DNA from: a virus
Reading direction: 5' to 3' (one strand)
IMG/VR virus record: IMGVR_UViG_3300010885_038891
Location: 1-40,110 of that record
Length of the DNA: 40,110 bases
Each line of letters starts with the position of its first letter. The stretch's first letter is position 1. The position numbers and the translations under genes are program-made. The notes below the pieces were generated by a model. It did not search any database and was not told where the DNA came from. It saw nothing but the letters and a program-made list of their open reading frames with translations. This document shows, in pieces, positions 32,934 through 39,793 of the stretch.

Positions 32934-34186
32934 AGAAACTATATTTATTTCCCGGATGCTCACCTTACATAGGTGGAGCGGAAACTTTGTTTCATTCTAT
33001 CGCTGAACGACTAAAACACGAATTCGATATTCACGTGCTGCTTCAACCTGGAGCGTGTGAAAACCTATTCGAATTACAACCGGTTACAGGTGTAACACTG
33101 CACAACTTATCAACTGAATATCGTTTCAAATGTTACGATAACGGGGTTCTACTATGTGGTGGCGCATCAATTGGGCAAATCCCTAACCTAATTTACCCCT
33201 CTCAAACTAAATTAGTCGTATGGCCGCTTCATACACTTGAATTGTTTATGTCATTTACCCCATTCGTGCATTACATTTCCACACGATTCGGGTATACGTT
33301 TTTACGAAAATACGTGAATTGGATGGCTGAGGGTTCCACGATAAAAAGTATCCTCAATAATCTGAATGAAAAAAATGGTCTGATCTTCATGGACTATAAT
33401 ACTCTCGCGTGTTCTGAGTACGTTTTGGGGATATCCGGTAAAGTGGTGCCTTTGATGGTTGACTTTAAAGATCAAATTCGCGAGAAAAAAACTAATGAGG
33501 TACCTAGAATCGCGTGGGTGGGTCGTCTAGACTCGTTTAAAATTCACATTTTAGAATATATCATCCGCGACATGTCTAAAAGAAAAAACACGAGTTTTCA
33601 CATAATCGGTAGTGGTAAAGCTGAAAAAAGAATCCGTGCTTTAGCCAACCGGTTGAACTTCAATATCACATTTCACGGATTCGTAGAACCAAGTAAACTA
33701 CCCGACCTTATACAAACAATGGATGTCGTCTTTGCAATGGGAACGAGTGCACTCCAAGCCGGCCATCTAGGCGTAGCCACGGTACTGGTCGACTATTCAG
33801 AAAAGAGGATAAAAGAAGACAGTTATCAGTTTTCATGGTTATGCGATCAAGTGGTTATCGGAGTTGGTCAAGATATTAATATGCCGTATTTTAGAAGATC
33901 TACCTCTTTGAGGGGAAGTGATGATTTTAAAACAATCGGGAGTCAATGTCATGATTATGTGGAGAAATATCATGGGGAATCAGCTAATAAGAAGTTGATT
34001 GAGGCACTTCATACTAGCACGGCTCCTTTATCCCTAGTTCATGAGATTAAGTTTATTAAACCAATTCAGAAAACGTTGTATATAAGACTATCCAAGATTA
34101 GGGATAAGATCCTTAAAATGCGTAGTCAATATTCATACTCGTTTTTTGAAAAAGTAATTGACTATTTTTATCCAGTGGTGATATAG
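32930..34186 (+). CDS. GT-B glycosyltransferase, GT4-like
   Basis: A 418-residue cytoplasmic sugar transferase. The N-lobe begins KKLYLFPGCSPYIGGAETLF, with the glycine loop of GT4 enzymes at 14-18. The C-lobe has PRIAWVGRLDSFK, FHIIGSGKAEKRIRAL and NITFHGFVEPSKLPDLI. The nucleotide-sugar site reads AMGTSALQAGHLGVATVLVD, with Gln where an acid of the EX7E pair is usual, so activity or donor may differ. A basic C-terminal helix (YIRLSKIRDKILKMRSQYS) could bind membrane. In an early operon it could modify host O-antigen to exclude other phages, or modified phage DNA bases; no base-modification gene was seen, so the first is favoured. Confidence 0.8.
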   Translation: MKKLYLFPGCSPYIGGAETLFHSIAERLKHEFDIHVLLQPGACENLFELQPVTGVTLHNLSTEYRFKCYDNGVLLCGGASIGQIPNLIYPSQTKLVVWPLHTLELFMSFTPFVHYISTRFGYTFLRKYVNWMAEGSTIKSILNNLNEKNGLIFMDYNTLACSEYVLGISGKVVPLMVDFKDQIREKKTNEVPRIAWVGRLDSFKIHILEYIIRDMSKRKNTSFHIIGSGKAEKRIRALANRLNFNITFHGFVEPSKLPDLIQTMDVVFAMGTSALQAGHLGVATVLVDYSEKRIKEDSYQFSWLCDQVVIGVGQDINMPYFRRSTSLRGSDDFKTIGSQCHDYVEKYHGESANKKLIEALHTSTAPLSLVHEIKFIKPIQKTLYIRLSKIRDKILKMRSQYSYSFFEKVIDYFYPVVI

Positions 34187-34225
34187 TTAATTCACATAAT
34201 TAAAGTATTCGAATAAAGGAAAGTC

Positions 34226-34417
34226 ATGAAAATAAATATTAATTTCGTTGCTCTATTGGCCGTCATTGCTTCCGTTTTAGTGTTAACATTTGCACTTTGG
34301 TACTACCGAATCGAAGAGGAAATTGAAATTCCAGAATCCACAGTAGATATGTACTACAGAACCTCCACGGATCGTTACCCTGGGAGGCTTACAACCCCTA
34401 CTGAGGTAAACCCATGA
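34226..34417 (+). CDS. Small single-pass membrane protein
   Basis: A 63-residue protein with one transmembrane helix (about 6-27, FVALLAVIASVLVLTFALWY) and a polar tail (RIEEEIEIPESTVDMYYRTS). It has no signal-peptidase site. AAAGGAAAG lies 5 bases before the ATG. It overlaps the next small membrane gene at ATGA, so the pair may act together, perhaps in superinfection exclusion or membrane modification; this is inference from location after the glycosyltransferase. Confidence 0.65.
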   Translation: MKININFVALLAVIASVLVLTFALWYYRIEEEIEIPESTVDMYYRTSTDRYPGRLTTPTEVNP

Positions 34418-34566
34418 CCTGGTGGCTTGTCGTATCCATAATCTTAAATGCTTGGTTATTCATAACCGCGATTCAGTACCAGAAAGCATACTGTGATTCC
34501 ATACGTGCACACCATGAAGTTGAAAAATCATTTCGTGAGAAGTGCCGACAACTAGAAACAAAATGA
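34414..34566 (+). CDS. Small membrane protein with coiled-coil tail
   Basis: A 50-residue protein: an N-terminal hydrophobic helix (TWWLVVSIILNAWLFITAI) followed by a charged helix (HHEVEKSFREKCRQLETK). The ATG overlaps the upstream stop. The shape recalls inner-membrane spanin subunits, but the early location and lack of a lipoprotein partner argue against that role. Confidence 0.6.
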   Translation: MTWWLVVSIILNAWLFITAIQYQKAYCDSIRAHHEVEKSFREKCRQLETK

Positions 34567-34611
34567 TACCCATTTAAAACTTTGTGAGATTCTTATGAGA
34601 GAACTAAATAA

Positions 34612-35355
34612 ATGAAAACTGTTATTTTTAAAAATTATGAAGAATTTTTAAACCGGAAGGAAAGAGAGGTCAACGGGGTTAGCCCTGAATTCGCACAACA
34701 ATTTCCAGAATTTGAAAAAAATAATGATACAAATAAGGCATGCTGGAATTGCCGTGGTTGCCGTGGTTGCCGTGGTTGCCGTGGTTGCCGTGATTGCTGG
34801 GATTGCTGGGATTTCTGGGATTGCCGTGGTTGCCGTGGTTGCCGTGATTGTAGTGATTGTAGTGATTGTAGTGATTGCAGTGATTGCTGGAATTGCCGTG
34901 GTTGCAGTGGTTGCAGTGATTGCAGTGATTGTAGTGATTGCAGTGATTGCTGGAATTGTAGTGATTGTAGTGATTGTAGTGATTGCCGTGGTTGCTGTGG
35001 TTGCTGGAATTGCCGTGGTATTGACAAAGAGCGATTATATATACCAAAAATAGAAAATATTCATCAAAAAGTGTATGAATCGGCCTCTAAGCCTGGGTCG
35101 CTTAATATGAGCAAGTGGCATACCTGCGATACAACACATTGTCGAGCAGGTTGGGTGACTACCATTGCAGGAGATCAAGGAAAAAAATTAGAGGATTATT
35201 ATGGTCCCATATTGGCGGCGGTAAAAATATATAAAGTCAGCTCATCAATTGAAGTTAAATGGGCGTTGCGTTTTTTCGAAAGCAACAAAACTGCCATGGC
35301 TGATATGAAAAGATGCGCTGAATTAGAAAGGAAACAAAATGAAATCCAAAATTAG
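34612..35355 (+). CDS. Cysteine tripeptide-repeat protein with conserved C-terminal domain
   Basis: A 247-residue protein in three parts. Residues 1-43 are a short N-domain. Residues 44-136 are 31 tandem tripeptides of the form C-[R/S/W/C]-[G/D/N], carrying 31 cysteines with one C replaced by F. The C-terminal 100 residues form a separate domain (IENIHQKVYESASKPGSLNM; SKWHTCDTTHCRAGW; FFESNKTAMADMKRCAEL). I recall similar Cys-rich arrays joined to a WHTCDTTHCRAGW domain in other phages, without known function. The array could be a solenoid, a metal or redox-active scaffold, or a display rod. No signal peptide, so it acts in the cytoplasm. Confidence 0.8.
   Translation: MKTVIFKNYEEFLNRKEREVNGVSPEFAQQFPEFEKNNDTNKACWNCRGCRGCRGCRGCRDCWDCWDFWDCRGCRGCRDCSDCSDCSDCSDCWNCRGCSGCSDCSDCSDCSDCWNCSDCSDCSDCRGCCGCWNCRGIDKERLYIPKIENIHQKVYESASKPGSLNMSKWHTCDTTHCRAGWVTTIAGDQGKKLEDYYGPILAAVKIYKVSSSIEVKWALRFFESNKTAMADMKRCAELERKQNEIQN
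34741..35019 (+). repeat. 9-bp tandem repeat array, 31 units
   Basis: Thirty-one 9-base units of the form TG(C/T)-(CGT/AGT/TGG/TGT)-(GGT/GAT/AAT), one with TTC as first codon. Runs of identical units (four TGCCGTGGT; four CSD units twice) suggest growth by slippage or unequal crossover. The array also leaves other frames open, producing spurious ORFs on both strands. Confidence 0.95.
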
Positions 35356-35393
35356 ACATCAACCCATGACGATTTCATCTTAGAGGTATAACG

Positions 35394-35747
35394 ATGCCAT
35401 TAAAATATAAATCAAAAATCACCGATCCCGTTCAAACCGTTGTAGATATGATAAACACGATAGGTCGAGTTTCTACCGCAAAACACTATTCCACATATCC
35501 GACACACGTTGATGCTTTCCTATACCGAAATGGTGCCACAAAGCGTCGATTCTGGGAATGGGATGGTAAAACAAAACCAAATATGGTGGCCAAATGTATT
35601 GCCGCGTATTGCGATGAAAATGGACTATCTAGAGCCGACGAGTACTTCCACCGGTGGGACGGGTACTGTGCGTATATACTAAAAAGTTCTGGATATAAGT
35701 TTAAAATAAAATGGACAGTAAAAAAGGAGGTTCCTGATAATGTCTAA
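35394..35747 (+). CDS. Early protein, unknown
   Basis: A 117-residue protein with a helical N-half (DPVQTVVDMINTIGRVSTAK) and a basic, aromatic C-half (FWEWDGKTKPNMVAK; YILKSSGYKFKIKWTVKKE). The HTH-like VSTAKHYSTYPTHVDAFLY segment hints at nucleic-acid binding but is not a clear match. AGAGG lies 8 bases before the ATG. It overlaps the DUF3310 gene by 8 bases. Confidence 0.65.
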   Translation: MPLKYKSKITDPVQTVVDMINTIGRVSTAKHYSTYPTHVDAFLYRNGATKRRFWEWDGKTKPNMVAKCIAAYCDENGLSRADEYFHRWDGYCAYILKSSGYKFKIKWTVKKEVPDNV

Positions 35748-35964
35748 AGAAATATCAAGTGACCCCGTCAACCAACCAGCTCATTATACAGAGGGCGGTA
35801 TAGAGACTATCGATATAATACGATCAAAACTATCTCGTGATGAGTTTAATGGGTTCCTAAAAGGGAACGTATTAAAGTATGGCACTCGTTCGGGTAAGAA
35901 GAACGATGAGAAACAAGATTTAGAAAAAGCTAGATGGTATTTAGATATATTGATAGGAGAGTAA
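35740..35964 (+). CDS. DUF3310 family protein
   Basis: A 74-residue protein that is essentially one DUF3310 domain: DPVNQPAHYTEGGIETIDII, then FLKGNVLKYGTRSGKKND, then DLEKARWYLDIL. The family is related to T7 gp1.7, a nucleotide kinase, and is common in phage early regions; the short form may bind nucleotides or partner with other enzymes. GGAGG lies 9 bases before the ATG. Confidence 0.88.
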   Translation: MSKEISSDPVNQPAHYTEGGIETIDIIRSKLSRDEFNGFLKGNVLKYGTRSGKKNDEKQDLEKARWYLDILIGE

Positions 35965-35966
35965 TA

Positions 35967-36407
35967 ATGATCAAATTTAGAGGGTTTAGAGTAGATGCAT
36001 GGGGTTGGGTTCAGGGATTTCTAGTTAGAGATGAAGGTAAATTTTGTATACAGACAGAAGTAATAAACCGTATTTTTCACAGGTTTGAAGTACACCCCGA
36101 ATCCCTAGCCATAGCCGATACCAATTTAAAGGACAAAAGCGGCAGAGTTATCTTCGCCTCGTTTGAGTATGAAGAAGGTAAGATGTCTAGAGGGGGAGAT
36201 ATTTTTGCAGGATACTACCCATGGGAGGTTTATGAATTCAAATTTGGAAAATATTTTGTAGAGGCAGATACTATGCATAGCTCCAATGAGATAGGTCACG
36301 GATTTCATCTTGGGCATAGCTATGCGACGTTTACATATCGTAAAAATAGTTTTACGTTAAAAGGAGACGCATACAACTATCCCAAATTATTAGAGGAGAA
36401 ATTATGA
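35967..36407 (+). CDS. YopX-like protein
   Basis: A 146-residue protein with the YopX pattern: IKFRGFRVDAWGWVQGFLV, then EVHPESLAIADTNLKDKSGR, then VIFA. The family is widespread in phages and has no established function. The C-terminal half (YPWEVYEFKFGKYFVEAD; HLGHSYATFTYRKNSF) is longer than in typical short members. I chose the ATG preceded by GGAGAG, 5 bases away; an upstream ATG lies within the DUF3310 gene. It overlaps the next gene at ATGA. Confidence 0.68.
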   Translation: MIKFRGFRVDAWGWVQGFLVRDEGKFCIQTEVINRIFHRFEVHPESLAIADTNLKDKSGRVIFASFEYEEGKMSRGGDIFAGYYPWEVYEFKFGKYFVEADTMHSSNEIGHGFHLGHSYATFTYRKNSFTLKGDAYNYPKLLEEKL

Positions 36408-36631
36408 AAATATTTGATCCCAAAATTACGCCTGGGCCGTGGAAAATACAAGATTATATTGCGGCAATATCCGCCATCCCCGCAATGACGCAAGTCATAA
36501 AAGTAGCTAGAAAAGTAGATTGGTTTGTTCAACCAGAAAAGGGAGACATTAAAAGTATAGAAGTTCTTAATGAATTAGGTAATGCTTTGTACGAACTAGA
36601 CCAACTACATGGAAAGGAAGTAGATAAATGA
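36404..36631 (+). CDS. Small early protein with TPGPWK motif
   Basis: A 75-residue protein beginning KIFDPKITPGPWKIQDYIAA. The ITPGPW block is a common opening of small phage accessory proteins of unknown function (ead/Ea22-like). The C-terminus is a charged helix (IEVLNELGNALYELDQLHG). It overlaps neighbours at ATGA on both sides and directly precedes the hexapeptide-array gene. Confidence 0.65.
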   Translation: MKIFDPKITPGPWKIQDYIAAISAIPAMTQVIKVARKVDWFVQPEKGDIKSIEVLNELGNALYELDQLHGKEVDK

Positions 36632-37275
36632 AAGAGAAAATAATCAATGAATCTATTATCGAAGGCGATTTAATTTTTGATGGTAAGTTAATTTTTAAAT
36701 GCGATTGTGAAATTATCGGTAATTTAAAATGTGATGAAATATATTCAGAATATTCATTGAAAGTTATTCTTAACCAGGACGTTCGCGGGTACCAGTACGT
36801 TGGCGGGAACCAGGACGTTGGCGGGAACCAGGACGTTCGCGGGAACCAGGACGTTGGCGGGAACCAGGACGTTCGCGGGAACCAGGACGTTCGCGGGTAC
36901 CAGTACGTTGGCGGGCTCCAGTACGTTGGCGGGAGCCAGTACGTTGGCGGGAACCAGGACGTTGGCGGGAACCAGGACGTTCGCGGGAGCCAGGACGTTT
37001 GCGGGAGCCAGGACGTTCGCGGGAGCCAGGACGTTCGCGGGTACCGTTATTTTTCATTTGGTTCCAAATATAAATTTGGTGTTCTTGGAGATGTAGTAAA
37101 AATAGGATGTAAAGAAAAAACTGTTTCTGAATGGGAAGAATTTTTTACTACTAAACAGAAAATAGAATTAGAACCTGATTCACCCGCCTATAGGCGACTT
37201 CATATGGGATTTAATGCCTGTAAGGCTTTGATGGGATGGCATGATGTTTATAGGAAACCGGAGGTTAAACAATGA
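36628..37275 (+). CDS. Hexapeptide-array (left-handed beta-helix-like) protein
   Basis: A 215-residue protein. Residues 1-48 look like beta-solenoid strands (IIEGDLIFDGKLIFKCDCEI). Residues 49-138 are fifteen hexads, [N/Y/S/L]-Q-[D/Y]-V-[G/R/C]-G. Read as V-[G/R/C]-G-x-Q-x, they fit the hexapeptide rule of left-handed parallel beta-helices, about five turns. The C-terminal 77 residues (FGVLGDVVKIGCKEKTVSEW; FFTTKQKIELEPDSPAYRRL) form a distinct domain that I recall from other phage proteins of unknown function. The acyltransferase active-site histidine of LpxA-type proteins is absent, so this is not an acyltransferase. GGAAG lies 9 bases before the ATG. Confidence 0.75.
   Translation: MKEKIINESIIEGDLIFDGKLIFKCDCEIIGNLKCDEIYSEYSLKVILNQDVRGYQYVGGNQDVGGNQDVRGNQDVGGNQDVRGNQDVRGYQYVGGLQYVGGSQYVGGNQDVGGNQDVRGSQDVCGSQDVRGSQDVRGYRYFSFGSKYKFGVLGDVVKIGCKEKTVSEWEEFFTTKQKIELEPDSPAYRRLHMGFNACKALMGWHDVYRKPEVKQ
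36772..37041 (+). repeat. 18-bp tandem repeat array, 15 units
   Basis: Fifteen units of consensus NNC-CAG-KAC-GTT-NGC-GGG. Codon 1 is AAC, TAC, AGC or CTC; codon 3 GAC or TAC; codon 5 GGC, CGC or TGC. Codons 2, 4 and 6 and every third position are invariant in all units. The array is far more GC-rich than its flanks. Confidence 0.97.
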
Positions 37276-37625
37276 ATCAATACGAAAAAGATGAAATACA
37301 TTTAAAAAGAAAACGAGATGCAATTTCAAGTATTGTATACTCTCACCTACTGGTAGATCCAGGTTTTTTACCAGTGCTAACACAGGTTACTACTACCGGT
37401 ATAAATGATGCTTTTAAAAAAGCTAAAAGACAGGCGTCAGAGTATGAAACCGCTCTCAATATTATTCATAGATCAAGATCAAGTGGGTTAAAATCTAAAG
37501 AATATAGATTTGGCCTAGGTATTATTAAAAAATGGTATGACGCTGGACTAAGTTTTATTGATTGGAAATTTCCAGACGATATAGAATCTGCTGAAACCAA
37601 TCCGGCTTATAAGTGGGGGGATTAA
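37272..37625 (+). CDS. Early protein, unknown
   Basis: A 117-residue, mainly helical and basic protein (KDEIHLKRKRDAISSIVYSH; INDAFKKAKRQASEYETALN). It could bind nucleic acid, but has no recognised domain. GGAGG lies 7 bases before the ATG, which overlaps the stop of the hexapeptide-array gene. Confidence 0.65.
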   Translation: MNQYEKDEIHLKRKRDAISSIVYSHLLVDPGFLPVLTQVTTTGINDAFKKAKRQASEYETALNIIHRSRSSGLKSKEYRFGLGIIKKWYDAGLSFIDWKFPDDIESAETNPAYKWGD

Positions 37626-37627
37626 AT

Positions 37628-37750
37628 ATGATTGATTTTGGTGAAATAATTTTATTATGGAAGATGATTATATGTTGTATTTTATTTTTTATACTCCCCA
37701 TTATTTCTATTATATTAATAATATTAAAATTAGGGGGGGAATTTAAATGA
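37628..37750 (+). CDS. Very small hydrophobic membrane protein
   Basis: A 40-residue protein that is nearly all one long hydrophobic stretch, isoleucine- and leucine-rich (LLWKMIICCILFFILPIISI). GGGGGG lies 7 bases before the ATG, and the stop overlaps the next ATG (ATGA). Small toxins, holin-like proteins and membrane exclusion factors have this shape. No function can be assigned. Confidence 0.6.
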   Translation: MIDFGEIILLWKMIICCILFFILPIISIILIILKLGGEFK

Positions 37751-38170
37751 ATCAGAACCCACAACGACCATGTGCCTGCGAAGGGCTTCCTCACGATTGT
37801 GGAATGTGTGAGCCTAAAGCCCCAGAAACCGTCTATTTAAACCCCTCAGTGTTTTCTGTAGATCTACTGGGGGCCGACCTTTCTAAGAGGCAGTATGCAG
37901 AGGATATTGAGTACGTTCGTAAAGACCTAGTCCGTACCTGGCGACCGATTGAGGAAGTCAAAATATTTAAAAAAAAAAGGCAAGGAAGTGCTAATTAAAA
38001 TTAAATACGGTAACACCATTGATATTAACTTGGTTCATTGGGTAGGTGCGGAAATACAATGCTGGGAAGATAGGTGCGGGCATAGGTTCTCGGAAAAAAG
38101 TGAGAAATTTAAAATAATCGAATTTATGGAGATCCGGAGGGGCCAAGAACATGAATTATATGCCAGATAA
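37747..38170 (+). CDS. WRPI/FMEI-family protein split by a frameshift at A10
   Basis: Two frames, 37747-37998 and one continuing to 38170, together encode one protein homologous to its downstream neighbour. Frame 1 gives EYVRKDLVRTWRPIEEVKIF. The second frame supplies GKEVLIKIKYG, LVHWVGAE and FMEI, matching YTRHDLVPTWRPIDDIP, IVHWGP and HFMEI in 38151-38459. The break falls in a run of ten A's (37969-37978). Losing one A, or a +1 shift, restores a product of about 140 residues. It may be transcriptional slippage, a real mutation or a homopolymer read error. An N-terminal cysteine cluster (CACEGLPHDCGMC) may bind zinc. Reminiscent of DUF551-like phage proteins. Confidence 0.7.
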
Positions 38171-38459
38171 TATCTATGCCAGCTCATTAACTAAAAATGG
38201 GGGTCTTTGGGCACCAGAAAGTATTTTTAGAGCACAGGAGAAGTATACCCGCCATGACCTAGTCCCGACTTGGCGTCCTATTGATGACATCCCTATTAAT
38301 AAATTAGTCCCATTTATTTTAAGATCTCGTAGGAAAGACGGTGAATTTGAATATATAGTCCATTGGGGCCCTATCTTCTCTAGACCAATATGGATGAAAT
38401 ATAAAGGAGAGACATTTACTTTCACCCACTTCATGGAGATACCGGAGGGACCGAAGTGA
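38151..38459 (+). CDS. WRPI/FMEI-family protein, intact copy
   Basis: A 102-residue protein with HDLVPTWRPIDDIPINKLVP, then GEFEYIVHWGPIF and TFTHFMEIPEGPK. It aligns along its length with the frameshifted gene upstream, so the two are tandem paralogues. The architecture recalls DUF551-type phage proteins (W-x-P-I ... HW). No catalytic motif. GGAGGGG lies 8 bases before the ATG, and the gene overlaps the upstream one by 20 bases. Confidence 0.68.
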   Translation: MNYMPDNIYASSLTKNGGLWAPESIFRAQEKYTRHDLVPTWRPIDDIPINKLVPFILRSRRKDGEFEYIVHWGPIFSRPIWMKYKGETFTFTHFMEIPEGPK

Positions 38460-38629
38460 CATGTACATTTGGAGTATTTTCAGCGGTATCTAAAAAGTTT
38501 TGCTTTGGTATCCGGGAATCATCAAAAGAGAAGGCAATGGATAAACTGATTCAAAAAGTAGGTTATTGGAATTCTCGAAAATATAGATGGATTATTAAGC
38601 CTATACCTAAAAAGGAGGCACCGAAGTGA
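38456..38629 (+). CDS. Small basic protein, GTG start
   Basis: A 57-residue basic protein (FGVFSAVSKKFCFGIRESSK; NSRKYRWIIKPIPKKEAPK) of unknown function. It starts at a GTG overlapping the preceding stop (GTGA), with GGAGGG 6 bases upstream. The junction GGAGGNACCGAAGTGA recurs at its own 3' end, where the next gene also starts with GTG. Confidence 0.6.
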   Translation: MTCTFGVFSAVSKKFCFGIRESSKEKAMDKLIQKVGYWNSRKYRWIIKPIPKKEAPK

Positions 38630-38928
38630 ATAATAAACGAATAAAAGTTTACCGCGCTAGTCAGAACCATTTAGTAAAAGAAGGAATGATAGTTAATTTT
38701 TACATCTCTAAATTCTGTCGACCTGATCACGTAAAGCAAAAAGGCAAAGGTCACAAATTTATAAAAAATAAATTCTTACTAAGAATAGATTACCTCACGA
38801 TTACAGCAGAAACCAACATGACATTTAAACGTTTTGGTCGTGATAATTATCGATGTGAATATATAGAGGAAGACGGAGCATCAAACTTTCAGGTTGAATT
38901 TTTTGAGATTATGGAGGTTTCTAAGTGA
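38626..38928 (+). CDS. Early protein, possible distant FMEI paralogue
   Basis: A 100-residue protein with a basic N-half (NNKRIKVYRASQNHLVKEG) and a beta-rich C-half ending QVEFFEIMEVSK. The ending resembles the FMEI ends of the two genes upstream, so it may be a diverged family member. GTG start with GGAGG 8 bases upstream, overlapping the preceding stop. Confidence 0.62.
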   Translation: MNNKRIKVYRASQNHLVKEGMIVNFYISKFCRPDHVKQKGKGHKFIKNKFLLRIDYLTITAETNMTFKRFGRDNYRCEYIEEDGASNFQVEFFEIMEVSK

Positions 38929-39164
38929 AGCGAATTAAACTAAAATTCATGGTAGACCCTGAATGGCTGAAAGAGCATACCTATATTGAAGATCCCGTTA
39001 GGGTTAAAATAGTTGACCCTGAGGCTATATTTTTAACCGGTATACTAGGTGAGTCCGGTCGTGAAATGTGCCTGGCGGGATTCCCCTTTATATTTGAAAG
39101 GAAATTAGCCGAAAATTTAATAAATAAGTGGATAGCTGAAAAGATAGAGGAGGAACCCACATGA
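38925..39164 (+). CDS. Small early protein, unknown
   Basis: A 79-residue protein (KFMVDPEWLKEHTYIEDPVR; ISLTGILGE-like; ERKLAENLINKWIAEKIEEE) with alternating strands and a charged C-terminal helix. GTG start overlapping the upstream stop, with GGAGG 8 bases before. It overlaps the J-domain gene at ATGA. Confidence 0.65.
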   Translation: MKRIKLKFMVDPEWLKEHTYIEDPVRVKIVDPEAIFLTGILGESGREMCLAGFPFIFERKLAENLINKWIAEKIEEEPT

Positions 39165-39793
39165 ACCCATATAAGATATTAGGCGTATCCAGAGAAACAT
39201 GCACCGACGAAGAAGTGAAAAAGGCATACAGGAATAAAGCTAAGCTTCTCCATCCTGACCAAGGAGGAGACCCTCAGGAGTTTCAAGAGTTGAAAGCTGC
39301 ATATGAGCTTATTAAATCTAAGACAAAACGGGATTCTTTTGAGTCAGGTGAAACAGATACTATTCGAGTTGAAGCCCTTAATCTCATTGGTGCATTATTC
39401 AACGAACTGCTTTACAAGTCGTTTGACAGATATATGAAAACATCTTTTCTCGTAGAAATCGAACTTAGACTTAAAGAAGGACTTGATCAGATAAGTAAAG
39501 AACTACAGGAAATTCGCACAAAATCTAGAAGTTTAAATGACAGATTGGGTGTTGTTTTCTTGAAACCTGGTAAACAAGAGCGGGCTTTATTTGATGAGGT
39601 CATTGAACATAATTTGAAGCAACTCGGATATGAGAAAAAGAAACTAAAATCTGTGAAAAAGGTTCATATCACCGCACTTCGAATATTGCGAAATTTCGAG
39701 GAAAGTTCCGATTGGGATGATGTAGAACCTCAGGCTCTCTTGATGGCCCGTGACTCCAGTGATTTTAGGAAAATCTTATATAGTATTGATTGA
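39161..39793 (+). CDS. J-domain (DnaJ-like) protein
   Basis: A 210-residue protein with an N-terminal J-domain (about 1-55): NPYKILGVSRETCTDEEVKK, AYRNKAKLLHPDQGG with the essential HPD at 31-33, and FQELKAAYELI. J-domains activate host DnaK. There is no G/F region or zinc domain, so it is not a general DnaJ; the C-terminal 150 residues are a charged helical domain of unknown role. It may steer host DnaK to a phage target such as replication complexes or capsid assembly. GGAGG lies 7 bases before the ATG. Confidence 0.85.
   Translation: MNPYKILGVSRETCTDEEVKKAYRNKAKLLHPDQGGDPQEFQELKAAYELIKSKTKRDSFESGETDTIRVEALNLIGALFNELLYKSFDRYMKTSFLVEIELRLKEGLDQISKELQEIRTKSRSLNDRLGVVFLKPGKQERALFDEVIEHNLKQLGYEKKKLKSVKKVHITALRILRNFEESSDWDDVEPQALLMARDSSDFRKILYSID

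Noticed and set aside
34226-34566. Spanin pair (Rz/Rz1-like)
   Set aside because: Both proteins are small membrane proteins in an overlapping pair, but they lie in the early block, far from lysis genes, and no lipoprotein signal is visible.
34635-35053. Long open frames on the minus strand and in another plus frame across the Cys array
   Set aside because: They arise because the 9-bp repeat has no stop in several frames. They give low-complexity peptides without ribosome sites.
36772-37041. CRISPR array
   Set aside because: Units are contiguous 18-mers within a coding frame, without spacers, leader or cas genes.
36770-37096. Open frames opposite and beside the 18-bp array
   Set aside because: Repeat-driven shadows of the hexapeptide gene, with no start signal and low complexity.
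36628-37275. Diversity-generating retroelement target
   Set aside because: No reverse transcriptase or template repeat was seen, and changes are not confined to adenines.
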